Origin: CAMLFJ01 sp035524955
GTDB lineage: Bacteria > Methylomirabilota > Methylomirabilia > Rokubacteriales > CSP1-6
NCBI GenBank assembly: GCA_035524955.1
Contig: DATLFG010000005.1
Span: forward strand, 1 to 64,000
Direction of reading: 5' to 3'
Length of the DNA stretch: 64,000 bases
In this document: one piece after another, positions 1 through 7,868 of the stretch
Numbering within the stretch: position 1 is the first letter of the stretch
How the letters are laid out: each line of letters begins with the position of its first letter
Notes under the pieces: model-generated
Seen by the model: the letters and a program-made list of their open reading frames with translations, nothing else
What the model was told of the DNA's origin: nothing
Databases searched by the model: none
Translations under genes and position numbers: made by a program

Positions 1-298
1 CCACCGCCGCGGCGATCTCCGCACACGTCCAGCGCTGCTGGCGCAGGACTCGGGCGCCGAGCTGCACGCGCGGCTCTGTCTGGCGCGGACTGCGGTGGGG
101 GCGGCTCGACCGATCCTGCATCCAGGCCCAGTCGTCCGGGACGCCCGCCGCGCGCTGGCGCTCCCGCCATTTGGCCGCGGTCTGCCGCGAGACGCCAAAC
201 GCCCGGGCGACCTCCGTCAGCGGGGTGCCCTGCGCCACCTGCGCCACCAGTTGCGCTCGACGATACGGCGTGAGTCGGGCATTCTTGTGCACGTTCAT
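1..298 (-). CDS. IS481-family transposase, N-terminal part (cut by window edge)
   Basis: The 99 visible residues begin MNVHKNARLTPYRRAQLV, the standard opening of IS481 transposases (integrase-type DDE enzymes). A helix-turn-helix lies at about residues 24-46 (TEVARAFGVSRQTAAKWRER), followed by a linker with the typical DRSSRPHRSPRQT motif at about 61-73. The catalytic DDE core would lie beyond position 1 and cannot be seen. The ATG at 296-298 has an upstream AGGAGGCC. The open frame runs to the edge, so nothing suggests that the gene is broken here. Confidence 0.9.
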   Translation of the reverse strand, partial: MNVHKNARLTPYRRAQLVAQVAQGTPLTEVARAFGVSRQTAAKWRERQRAAGVPDDWAWMQDRSSRPHRSPRQTEPRVQLGARVLRQQRWTCAEIAAAV

Positions 299-386
299 CC
301 AGGCCTCCTGATCCGGGTGAGTAATGACTTGGCAGCCACTACTTTCCCCAGGTCGGCCTGGGTGAACAACCTCTTACTTCGTCACA
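1..386 (-). mobile_element. IS481-like element, one end only
   Basis: This is the transposase-start end of an insertion sequence that continues past the left edge. The outward end reads (minus strand) TGTGACGAAGTAAGAGGTTG, close in form to IS481 termini, which begin TGT(G/A). It abuts TCTAGG at 387-392, which fits the NCTAGN target that IS481 elements are known to duplicate. The element's transposase is read inward from 298. The exact end is inferred because the other terminus and the second target copy lie outside the window. Confidence 0.7.
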
Positions 387-387
387 T

Positions 388-2088
388 CTAGGCGGGGAAT
401 TCCCTCAAGAGTCGCCCGGGGCGGCCACAGTCCGCGAGCACCCCGCGCTCGTCCGCGGTCCGTACCCCGTTCACCCACACGCCGTGTAGCCCCAGCGCCG
501 GCGTGTCGAGCCGGCTGGCCCCGGTGGGCAGGTCGTTCACCCGGCGCTTGGCGCCGCGGCCGACCGTCTTCGGGTCGAACAGCATGAGGTCGGCCCAGGC
601 GCCGGCCTGGAGCCGGCCACGGCCCTGGATGCGGTAGGCGTCGGCCACCGCGCTGGTCACCGCCCGCACCGCCTGCTCGAGTGTGAGATCCCCGCGCTCG
701 CGCGCCCAGTGCCCGAAGAGGTGCAGGCCGAAGCCCGCGTCGCACAGGAACGAGAGATGCGCGCCCGCGTCGGACAGGGCCACCGCGGCGTGGGGGTGGC
801 GCAGCAGCCGCTTGACCTGGGTCTCGTCGATATTGAAGAGGCGGCAGTCGAACATGGCGTCGAGCTCGCCGTCGAGGCCGAAGTCGAGGAAGGTGTCCCA
901 GGGATGCTGGCCGCGCTCGCGGGCCAGCGCGCCGATGGTCTTGCCCTCGAGATCCCGGTGCTCGGGCCGCTGCGCCTCCGCGATCGTCAGGTGATCCCAG
1001 TTCTTGTCGCTGAAGCGGTTCGGCACGCCCGGCTGGCCGATCTCCTGCTTCAGCGCGGCGCGGAACGACGGGTCGGCGAGCACCGCGCGGTAGCGCGCCG
1101 CCTCGGCGGCCTCGAGGGCGGGTCGCCAGGCGATGAAGGCCTCGAGCGGGTAGGGGTGGCGGAGGGTGAACTCCATGCCGAGCGGGAAGCAGCCCACCTG
1201 GGCCCACAGCTCGCGCCCGCGGCTCCGCGCGGCCTCGATCTCGCCCAGCTCGCGGAAGACGCGGGTCGGATCGCCCGGGTCCACGAACATGGCCGCGATC
1301 ATCACGGGCCGGCGCGTGGCCGCCGCGATGCCCTCGAGCCACGGCACCGTGGAGGTCATGCCCTTGGTGAGCATGAACACGCCGCGCCCGACCTCGCCGA
1401 GCGCCCCGGTGAGCGCGGCCATCTCGCGCTCGTCGGCCAGCCGCGAGGGCATCGGGATGCCGTGCTCGCCGTTGTGCTGCTCGAGCGTGGAGGTGGCGAA
1501 GCCGATCGCGCCGGTCCGCAGCGCCTCCACCACGATTCGCCGCATCTCCGCGATCTCCGCGTCGGTCGCTGCCCGCTTGCTGGCCTCCTCCCCGAGCACG
1601 TAGGTGCGCACCGAGGAGTGGCCCACGAACGAGGCCACGTTGGGCACGAGCCCGCGCCGCTCGAGCGAGGCCAGGTACTCCGGATAGCTCTCGAAGTCCC
1701 ACCGGATGCCCGCGCGCATGGCCTCGAGCGACATCCCCTCCACGTGCGTGAGGTTGCGCACGACCAGATCGCGGTTGGCGGGGCGGCACGGGGCGATCGT
1801 GAAGCCGCAGTTGCCGATCACCACCGTGGTCACCCCGAGCGAGGTCGAGGGGGTGGCGAAGGGATCCCAGGTGAGCTGGGCGTCGTAGTGGGTGTGCAGG
1901 TCCACGATGCCGGGTGCGAGCACCAGGCCGCCCGCGTCCACGCGCTCGCGCGCGGCGCCGAGATCGCCGCCGCGCCGGTCCTCGCTGAGCGCGGCGATGC
2001 GGCCGTCCGTGACCGCGAGGCTGCCGTCCCGCGCGGGTGTGCCGAGACCGTCGATGAGACGCGCGTTGTGGATGACGAGATCGTGCAC
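388..2088 (-). CDS. N-acyl-D-amino-acid deacylase-type amidohydrolase
   Basis: A 566-residue metal-dependent hydrolase of the amidohydrolase (urease-like) superfamily, D-aminoacylase branch. Such enzymes hydrolyse N-acyl-D-amino acids or related amides in the cytoplasm. The N-terminal beta domain is followed by the metal motif DLHTHYD (His65, His67); a later SDAGAH motif near residue 440 supplies the conserved Asp, and a composite C-terminal beta segment closes the fold. The start is GTG at 2086-2088 with GGAGG seven bases upstream. The TAG stop (388-390) lies inside the CTAG target of the adjoining insertion sequence, so insertion left the reading frame whole. A paralogue lies at 41250-42965. 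The true substrate cannot be read from sequence; such genes are often over-annotated as D-aminoacylases. Confidence 0.88.
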   Translation of the reverse strand: MHDLVIHNARLIDGLGTPARDGSLAVTDGRIAALSEDRRGGDLGAARERVDAGGLVLAPGIVDLHTHYDAQLTWDPFATPSTSLGVTTVVIGNCGFTIAPCRPANRDLVVRNLTHVEGMSLEAMRAGIRWDFESYPEYLASLERRGLVPNVASFVGHSSVRTYVLGEEASKRAATDAEIAEMRRIVVEALRTGAIGFATSTLEQHNGEHGIPMPSRLADEREMAALTGALGEVGRGVFMLTKGMTSTVPWLEGIAAATRRPVMIAAMFVDPGDPTRVFRELGEIEAARSRGRELWAQVGCFPLGMEFTLRHPYPLEAFIAWRPALEAAEAARYRAVLADPSFRAALKQEIGQPGVPNRFSDKNWDHLTIAEAQRPEHRDLEGKTIGALARERGQHPWDTFLDFGLDGELDAMFDCRLFNIDETQVKRLLRHPHAAVALSDAGAHLSFLCDAGFGLHLFGHWARERGDLTLEQAVRAVTSAVADAYRIQGRGRLQAGAWADLMLFDPKTVGRGAKRRVNDLPTGASRLDTPALGLHGVWVNGVRTADERGVLADCGRPGRLLREFPA

Positions 2089-2153
2089 GGAGAGGCCTCC
2101 TGGGCTCCTGGCGTGGCTGACCGCCCGAGGCTAGCCCGGGCGCCGGCCGCGAG

Positions 2154-3347
2154 TCAACCGGTCCGCAGCGCCTCGGTGACCGGGATGCGCGCCGCGCGCA
2201 CCGCGGGGAGGAGCCCGCCCGCCAGGCCGATGACGAGCGCCCAGGTGAGCCCGCGGAGGAGCAGGCCCGGCGTCACCCGGAAGTCGAAGGCCACCTGCGA
2301 GAAGGTGTTGAAGTTGAGCGTGGAGAGCGAGGCCCCGTCGCAGTAGACGTAGGCCAGCGCCCCGCCCAGCGCCCCGCCCAGGAGCGACAGCAGGAGCGCC
2401 TCGATCATCACCGAGATCACCACCGGCGCGCCGCCGAAGCCGATGGCGCGCAGGGTGGCGATCTCGACCTGGCGGCTCGCGATGGCCGAGTACATGCAGT
2501 TGAGCGCGCCGAAGGTGGCGCCCACCGCCATGAACGCCGCCACCGTGTAGCCCAGCACGTTGATGAGGTCGGAGAGCACGGTGGCCTGCTTGGCGTAGTA
2601 CTCGGGCTCGCGCAGCACGCTGATCGAGAAGCGGCGGTCGCGCCCGACCGCGTCGCGGAAGGCGGCGAGGCCCGCGTCCGAGCCGTCGGCGAGCCGGGCC
2701 GTCACCGACTGGTAGCCGGTGCGCCGGAAGGCGGACATGGCCACCTCGGCGTCGGCCCAGATCTCCGACTCGTGCACGTCGCCGCCGCTCTCGAAGATGC
2801 CGACCACCGTCCAGTCGCTGTCGCGGAAGCCGATGCGCGAGCCGACCGTGAGGCCCGCGAACTGGCCGGCCGCCTTGCGGCCCACCACGACCTCGCGGAC
2901 GCCGGGCGCGAAGGGGCGGCCCTCCACGAGCCGCGTTTCGTCCCGGATGTCGAAGGCGGCTCGCTGGACGCCGCGAAACGGCACGTTGTTGGGGTGGCTC
3001 TCGCCCTTGCGCGGCAGGTCCACCATCACGACCAGCTCCGCGGAGGCGAGCGGGCGGCCGGCAGCGTCACGCGCCACCCCGGGTAGGGCGGCCAGGAGCG
3101 TGGCCTGATCGCGATCGACGCCGCTCGACAGCTCCGCGTCGGAGCCGGCGCGCAGCATGATCACGCGGTCGCCCCGCCCGGTGCTGGCCAGCGTGTGGCG
3201 AAACCCTTCCGACATCGCGAGCACGGACACCAGGACGCCGACGACGCCGGCGATGCCGACGACCACCACCAGCGACGTGCCCACGCGCGAGGGTAGGTTG
3301 CGCAGGTTCATAAGCGTGATGGCGAAGATTTGATTCAGCGCGCGCAT
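2154..3347 (-). CDS. ABC transporter permease, FtsX/MacB type
   Basis: A 397-residue inner-membrane permease. One transmembrane helix near residues 22-46 is followed by a periplasmic MacB-type core domain (about 50-235) and three C-terminal helices (about 265-290, 315-340, 360-385), the layout of LolC/E and MacB permeases, which perform mechanotransmission rather than moving substrate through the membrane. It is the last gene of a four-gene operon and starts 3 bases after the preceding permease stops. Together with the second permease it would form a heterodimer driven by the ATPase at 4511-5209 and joined to the adaptor at 5206. The cargo (lipoprotein, peptide or drug) is not evident. Confidence 0.88.
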   Translation of the reverse strand: MRALNQIFAITLMNLRNLPSRVGTSLVVVVGIAGVVGVLVSVLAMSEGFRHTLASTGRGDRVIMLRAGSDAELSSGVDRDQATLLAALPGVARDAAGRPLASAELVVMVDLPRKGESHPNNVPFRGVQRAAFDIRDETRLVEGRPFAPGVREVVVGRKAAGQFAGLTVGSRIGFRDSDWTVVGIFESGGDVHESEIWADAEVAMSAFRRTGYQSVTARLADGSDAGLAAFRDAVGRDRRFSISVLREPEYYAKQATVLSDLINVLGYTVAAFMAVGATFGALNCMYSAIASRQVEIATLRAIGFGGAPVVISVMIEALLLSLLGGALGGALAYVYCDGASLSTLNFNTFSQVAFDFRVTPGLLLRGLTWALVIGLAGGLLPAVRAARIPVTEALRTG

Positions 3348-3350
3348 TGA

Positions 3351-4514
3351 TTAGTGGCCCGAGAGGGCGTCGACGATCTTGAGGCGATTGGCGCGGAGGG
3401 CGGGGGGGAGGCCGATGCAGAGGGCGACGAGGGCGGCGACGACGGCGGCGAGGAGCCAGGTCTCGGCGCCGACGAAGAGCGGGGGGAAGCGGCCGCCGGT
3501 GGATCCGTTGAGGGTGGGCATGGCGGCCACCGCGGCGCCCATGCCGATGCCGCCACCCAGGATCAGCAGCAGCACCGCTTCCGCGAGCACCAGCGCGGTG
3601 ACCTTGCCGTCCGAGAAGCCGAGCGTCTTCAGGATCGCCAGCTCCGGGATGCGCTCGCGGATGGACTGGGCCATCGTGTTGCCGGTCAGGATCAGGATCG
3701 TGAAGAACACCGCGATCAGGATGCGGGTGACCAGGGCGCCGATGTCGCCGATCTGCTTGGCGAAGCCCAGCGCGAACTCCTTCTCGGGCTGGGTCTTGGT
3801 CTCGTCGGGCGAGTTCGTGAAGAGGCCGTCGATCGTGGCCGAGATGGTCCGGGCCTGGGTGGAATCGGCCACCCGCACGATGTACCAGCCGGTCTTGCCA
3901 CGGCCGATCTGGCGGGCCTCGTCGAAGTAGGCCACGTTGATCAGGACCATGTCGGTATTGCCGCGCACCGCCGGATCGTCGGCGTCGAGGATGCCGACGA
4001 GGTCGAACTCCCAGCTCAGGCTCCCGTCGGTCTTGGGGTGGATCTCCGAGCTGATCGGCAGCTTCTGCCCGACCTGCCACGCGAAGCGATCGGCCAGCCG
4101 CTTGCCCGCCACCGCGCCGGTGCGCGTCCGCGCGAAGGCCTCGCGATGCGCGGGAGTGATGGTGAACTCCGGGTACATGTCGAGATAGCGCGCCGGGTCC
4201 ACCGCGAAGACCGGGAACGCGTTGGACTCGTTCTGGTACTTGGCCCCGAACCAGTCCGCGGAGGCCACGCCCACCACGCCCGGCACCTGCTCGATCCGTC
4301 GCCCATAGGACATGGGGAGCGGCTCGATGATGGAGTAGCGCGCGGTGGTGAGCAGGCGCTTGGCGTCGGCGGTATCGGCGCCCGACTCGAAGGCGACCTG
4401 CACCGCCTGCAGGAGACCGAAGAGCGCGAAGGCCACCACGATGGAGAGCAGCGTCAGGATCGTGCGCGCCTTCTTGCGGAAGAGGCCGGCCCAGAGCAGC
4501 GGGAGGTATCTCAC
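3351..4514 (-). CDS. ABC transporter permease, FtsX/MacB type (second subunit)
   Basis: A 387-residue permease with the same layout as its neighbour: an N-terminal helix at about 17-38 (ILTLLSIVVAFALFGLLQ), a large periplasmic domain, then three helices in the last 130 residues. It overlaps the ATPase gene by 4 bases (ATGA at 4511-4514), so translation of the two is probably coupled. The two permeases are clearly diverged, which suggests a LolCE-like heterodimer rather than a recent duplication. Confidence 0.88.
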   Translation of the reverse strand: MRYLPLLWAGLFRKKARTILTLLSIVVAFALFGLLQAVQVAFESGADTADAKRLLTTARYSIIEPLPMSYGRRIEQVPGVVGVASADWFGAKYQNESNAFPVFAVDPARYLDMYPEFTITPAHREAFARTRTGAVAGKRLADRFAWQVGQKLPISSEIHPKTDGSLSWEFDLVGILDADDPAVRGNTDMVLINVAYFDEARQIGRGKTGWYIVRVADSTQARTISATIDGLFTNSPDETKTQPEKEFALGFAKQIGDIGALVTRILIAVFFTILILTGNTMAQSIRERIPELAILKTLGFSDGKVTALVLAEAVLLLILGGGIGMGAAVAAMPTLNGSTGGRFPPLFVGAETWLLAAVVAALVALCIGLPPALRANRLKIVDALSGH

Positions 4515-5209
4515 GCGGGGACGGGCTCCGCGGTCATGGTGCCCTTGTCGAGGTGCACGCGCCGCCGCGCGTACTCCGCGGCCTTGGGGTCGTGGGTGAC
4601 CATCACTACCGTCTTGCCGTGCTCGTGGTTGAGCACCTGGATGAGGCGCAGCACCTCGTCGGCGGTGGCCCGATCGAGATCGCCGGTGGGCTCGTCGCAG
4701 ACCAGCAGGGTGGGATCGGAGACGATGGCACGCGCGATGGCCACCCGCTGCTCCTGCCCGCCGGAGAGCTCCCGGGGCTTGTGGCGCGCGCGATCCTCGA
4801 GGCCCACCAGGGTCAGCGCGATGCGCGCGTGCCGCCGGCGCTCGGCCGCGGAGAGATCGGTCAGGAGCAGGGGCAGCTCCACGTTCCGCTGGGCGGAGAG
4901 CGCTGGCAGCAGGTTGTAGAACTGGAAGACGAAGCCCACGTGGGCGGCCCGCCAGGCCGCCAGCTCGCCGCCCGAGAGCTGATCGATGCGCCGATCCCCC
5001 ACCGTGATGCTGCCGCCGGTCGGAGTGTCGAGGCCGCCGATCAGATTCAGCAGCGTGGTCTTGCCCGAGCCCGAGGGGCCCATGAGGGCCACGAAGTCGC
5101 CGCTCGGGATGTCGAGATCGATGCCGTGCAGCACCTCGATGCGCTCGCGGCCGCGCCGGTAGACCTTGGTGACGCCGCGGATCTCGACGAGAGTCGCCAC
5201 CGCGATCAC
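4511..5209 (-). CDS. ABC transporter ATP-binding protein, LolD/MacB type
   Basis: A 232-residue ATPase subunit. Walker A GPSGSGKTT lies at about 44-52, the signature LSGGQEQR at about 148, Walker B LLVCDEPTGDLD at about 169-180 and the H-loop VTHD near 210. The length and the DLDRATADEV segment after Walker B are typical of the LolD/MacB family. The gene is sandwiched by 4-base overlaps with the adaptor gene upstream (5206-5209) and the permease downstream, so all parts are probably made in fixed ratio. Confidence 0.93.
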   Translation of the reverse strand: MIAVATLVEIRGVTKVYRRGRERIEVLHGIDLDIPSGDFVALMGPSGSGKTTLLNLIGGLDTPTGGSITVGDRRIDQLSGGELAAWRAAHVGFVFQFYNLLPALSAQRNVELPLLLTDLSAAERRRHARIALTLVGLEDRARHKPRELSGGQEQRVAIARAIVSDPTLLVCDEPTGDLDRATADEVLRLIQVLNHEHGKTVVMVTHDPKAAEYARRRVHLDKGTMTAEPVPA

Positions 5210-6438
5210 CGGGGCTCGGCCAGCTTCACCGCCTGGCCGTCGGCGAGCGTGGGCGGCGGGACCAGCACGACCCGCTCGCCGTCGCGCAGGCCGCTCAGCA
5301 CGCGACGCTGCCCCGACAGGTCGGGCCCGAGCGTGACGCTCCGGCGCTCGACGGTGCCGTTCGCGTTGTAGACGAAGACCACCGCCGCGTCACCCTCGGC
5401 GCGCACCGCGTCCGCCGGCACCAGCACGCTGGGCGTCGGGGGCGCCGCGTCGCCCGCGGGTTTGCGGTCGAGGAAGCCCACGCGCGCGCCCATGTCGGGC
5501 ACCACGCGCGGGTCCTTCGCCTTGATCGCGATGCGGACCTTGACGGTGGCCTTGCTGCGGTCCGCGGTCGGGATGATCGCGATCACCTCGCCCGGGATCT
5601 TCCAGTCCGGATAGGCGTTGAGCGTCGCCTCCACCGGCTGGCCGGGCGTCACGCGGTTGATGTAGGACTCGTTGACGTCCACCTGGATCTCGAGCGAGTC
5701 CATGTCGACGATGGTGCCGATGCCGGTGCGCGTGAAGCCGCCGCCCGCCGAGATCGGCGAGATCATCTCCCCGGGCTGCGCCGACTTGGCGACGACCACG
5801 CCGCTGAACGGGGCGCGGATCACCGTGTTGTCGAGCTGGACCTGGGCGACCGCCTGCGACTCCTGCGCCACCTTGACCTGCTCCTCGGTGGCGGCGAGGC
5901 GCGCCCGCAGCATGTCGCGCTGGGCCAGCGCCGCGTCGAGCGACTGCGGCGCGATGAGCTGGCGGTCGTAGAGCCCCTGCTGGCGGGCGTGGTCTCGCTC
6001 GGCCTGGACGAGCTGGGCCCGGACCTCGGCGAGCTGGGCGCGCGCGGCGACGAGCTGGGCCCGCGTGAGCCCGAGCTGGGCGCGCGCCTCGGTATCGTCG
6101 AGCCGGGCCAGCACGTCGCCCTCGCGCACGCGCATGCCCTCCTCGATCAGCACCTCGCTCACCTTGCCGGTGATCTTGGCGGACACGGTGGCCTGGCGGC
6201 GGGCGGTGACGTAGCCGCTGGCGTCGAGCACCGAGCCGGCCCCCGCGCCCTGGCCGGCCGCGCGCGCCACCGTGGTCTGCACCACCGGGGGCCGGGCGCG
6301 GAGGACGCCGAACCAGAGCCCGCCGCCCAGGAGGAGCACGGCCGCCGCGAGGACGGCGTATAGACGCGTGCGCCGGCGCGCCGGGCGGTCCGCCCCGCGG
6401 TCGATACGCAACTGGTTGAGGAGGTCTGATTTCTCCAA
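5206..6438 (-). CDS. HlyD/MacA-type periplasmic adaptor (membrane fusion protein)
   Basis: A 410-residue adaptor linking an inner-membrane pump to an outer channel. It shows a cytoplasmic N-terminus, one anchor helix (about 21-42, TRLYAVLAAAVLLLGGGLWF), a lipoyl/barrel-sandwich half (ASGYVTARRQATVSAKITGK), a heptad-rich alpha hairpin with many Ala, Arg and Gln residues (about 100-190), the second lipoyl half (VIRAPFSGVV) and a beta-barrel plus membrane-proximal domain. I chose the TTG at 6436-6438 because it gives the usual short N-terminus; a GTG at 6454-6456 is the alternative. It is the first gene of the efflux operon and is divergent from the STAS gene at 6520. No outer-membrane channel gene is next to it. 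Confidence 0.88.
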   Translation of the reverse strand: MEKSDLLNQLRIDRGADRPARRRTRLYAVLAAAVLLLGGGLWFGVLRARPPVVQTTVARAAGQGAGAGSVLDASGYVTARRQATVSAKITGKVSEVLIEEGMRVREGDVLARLDDTEARAQLGLTRAQLVAARAQLAEVRAQLVQAERDHARQQGLYDRQLIAPQSLDAALAQRDMLRARLAATEEQVKVAQESQAVAQVQLDNTVIRAPFSGVVVAKSAQPGEMISPISAGGGFTRTGIGTIVDMDSLEIQVDVNESYINRVTPGQPVEATLNAYPDWKIPGEVIAIIPTADRSKATVKVRIAIKAKDPRVVPDMGARVGFLDRKPAGDAAPPTPSVLVPADAVRAEGDAAVVFVYNANGTVERRSVTLGPDLSGQRRVLSGLRDGERVVLVPPPTLADGQAVKLAEPR

Positions 6439-6471
6439 GACGTCCCAGTGTGCCACAAGCGGCCCCGGTGT

Positions 6472-6477
6472 TAGAAT
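6472..6477 (+). promoter_or_regulatory. Extended -10 promoter element for the STAS gene
   Basis: TGTTAGAAT at 6469-6477 matches an extended -10 (TGn followed by TAGAAT, 5 of 6 to TATAAT) in a GC-rich intergenic gap between divergent genes. It would start transcription near 6484, giving a leader of about 36 bases to the ATG at 6520. No good -35 is seen. Confidence 0.5.
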
Positions 6478-6519
6478 CGGACCCCCGATTCCACCCGATG
6501 CGATCCCCTGGGAGCCGAC

Positions 6520-6894
6520 ATGGAGCTGGCCGCGAAGCGCTTCGCCGATACCGTCGCGCTCTTTCCCGTGGGGCGGATCGATCACGCGACCGCCGACGCC
6601 TTCAAGGCCGCGCTGGCGCCGCACCTGGCCGGCGTCGCCGCCGGGGGCGACCGCGCGGTGATCGATCTGGCCGGCGTGGAGTACATCAGCAGCGTGGGGC
6701 TGCGCGTGCTCATGCTCGCGAGCAAGCAGGTGAAGGCCCAGGGCGGCGCGCTCGCGGTGGCGGACCTGCAGCCGGTGGTGCGCGAGATCTTCGAGATCAG
6801 CCGCTTCAACCTGGTCCTGGAAGTCTTCCCCACGCTGCGGGAGGCCCTGGGCAAGCTCTCCCCCGCCGCGCTGGCCGCCTTCGAGTCGGCCTGA
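6520..6894 (+). CDS. STAS-domain anti-sigma factor antagonist
   Basis: A 124-residue single STAS domain (SpoIIAA/RsbV family). The core motif DLAGVEYISSVGLRVLMLAS, at about residues 48-67, carries the conserved serine of the phosphorylation loop in the sequence ISSVGL. Proteins of this family bind an anti-sigma kinase when dephosphorylated and release when phosphorylated. Genes in the window that could be partners are the PP2C phosphatase ending at 10031 (would remove the phosphate) and the HATPase at 16512-16952 (would add it). Downstream, the hydrolase at 6902 starts 7 bases after the stop, so the two are co-transcribed. Confidence 0.92.
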   Translation: MELAAKRFADTVALFPVGRIDHATADAFKAALAPHLAGVAAGGDRAVIDLAGVEYISSVGLRVLMLASKQVKAQGGALAVADLQPVVREIFEISRFNLVLEVFPTLREALGKLSPAALAAFESA

Positions 6895-6901
6895 GACGCG
6901 C

Positions 6902-7858
6902 GTGCGCGTCCGCTTCTGGGGCACCCGCGGCTCGATCCCGGTGGCGATGACCTCCGCCGAGGTGCAGCACAAGCTCGTCGCCGCGCTGGTGGCCGCGGCG
7001 GGGCGCGGGCTCGACACCGCGGGCAAGGCGCGCGCCTTCGTGGAGAACGAGCTGGAGTTCTCGGTGTCCCACACCTTCGGCGGCAACTCCTCCTGCGTGC
7101 AGCTCGAGACGGACGGCCCCGACCACGTGCTCTGCGATCTGGGCAGCGGCGTGCGCGCCTTCGGCAACGCGCTCCTCGCCACGCGCGGGCCCTCCGGGCA
7201 CCGGTTCCACGTCTTCATGTCCCATCTGCACTGGGACCACATCATGGGCTTTCCGTTCTTCATGCCCGCCTACCTGCCGGGCAACCACGTGACGATCTAC
7301 GGCTGCCACGACACGCTGGAGGAGGCGTTCCGCCGGCAGAACCGCGCCCCCTCCTTCCCGGTCGACTTCTCCAGGATGGAGGCGCGCATCGAGTTCGTGC
7401 GCCTCGAGCCCGAGCGGAGCTACGACATCGCCGGCCTCCGTGTCCGGGCCAAGCTCCAGCGCCACGGCGGTGGTTCCTACGGCTACCGCATCGAGCAGCG
7501 CGGCCGGGTGGTCGTCTACTCCACCGACTCCGAGCACAAGCAGGACGATCCGGAGGAGGTCAAGGCGTTCGTCGAGTTCTTCCGCGACGCCGACCTCGTG
7601 ATCTTCGACGCGCAGTACTCGCTCGCCGACGCCATCTCGGTCAAGGAGGACTGGGGGCACTCGAGCAACGTGGTGGGCGTGGAGATGTGCCAGCTCGCGC
7701 GGGCCCGGCGCCTCTGCCTCTTCCACCACGAGCCGATCTTCGACGACGAGCGCATCGCGCGGCTCCTGGCCGAGACGCGCCGGCTCGAGGAGATCACGCG
7801 GACCGACCATCGCGTGGAGGTCTGGGCCGCCTACGACGGCCTGGAGATCGCGCTCTGA
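6902..7858 (+). CDS. Metallo-beta-lactamase-fold hydrolase
   Basis: A 318-residue MBL-fold protein of the RNase Z/PhnP-like type. The first metal motif SHLHWDHIMGF (HxHxDH) lies at about 109-119; further ligands are plausible at STDSEH, WGHSSN and FHHEP. The opening MRVRFWGTRGSIPV and the FGGNSSC segment near 60 recur in a family seen next to STAS and PP2C signalling genes. The start is GTG at 6902, 7 bases after the STAS stop. The substrate is unknown; roles in cyclic nucleotide or phosphodiester hydrolysis are possible, and linkage to partner-switching genes suggests a signalling role (inference). Confidence 0.85.
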   Translation: MRVRFWGTRGSIPVAMTSAEVQHKLVAALVAAAGRGLDTAGKARAFVENELEFSVSHTFGGNSSCVQLETDGPDHVLCDLGSGVRAFGNALLATRGPSGHRFHVFMSHLHWDHIMGFPFFMPAYLPGNHVTIYGCHDTLEEAFRRQNRAPSFPVDFSRMEARIEFVRLEPERSYDIAGLRVRAKLQRHGGGSYGYRIEQRGRVVVYSTDSEHKQDDPEEVKAFVEFFRDADLVIFDAQYSLADAISVKEDWGHSSNVVGVEMCQLARARRLCLFHHEPIFDDERIARLLAETRRLEEITRTDHRVEVWAAYDGLEIAL

Positions 7859-7868
7859 GGCCCCGCGC

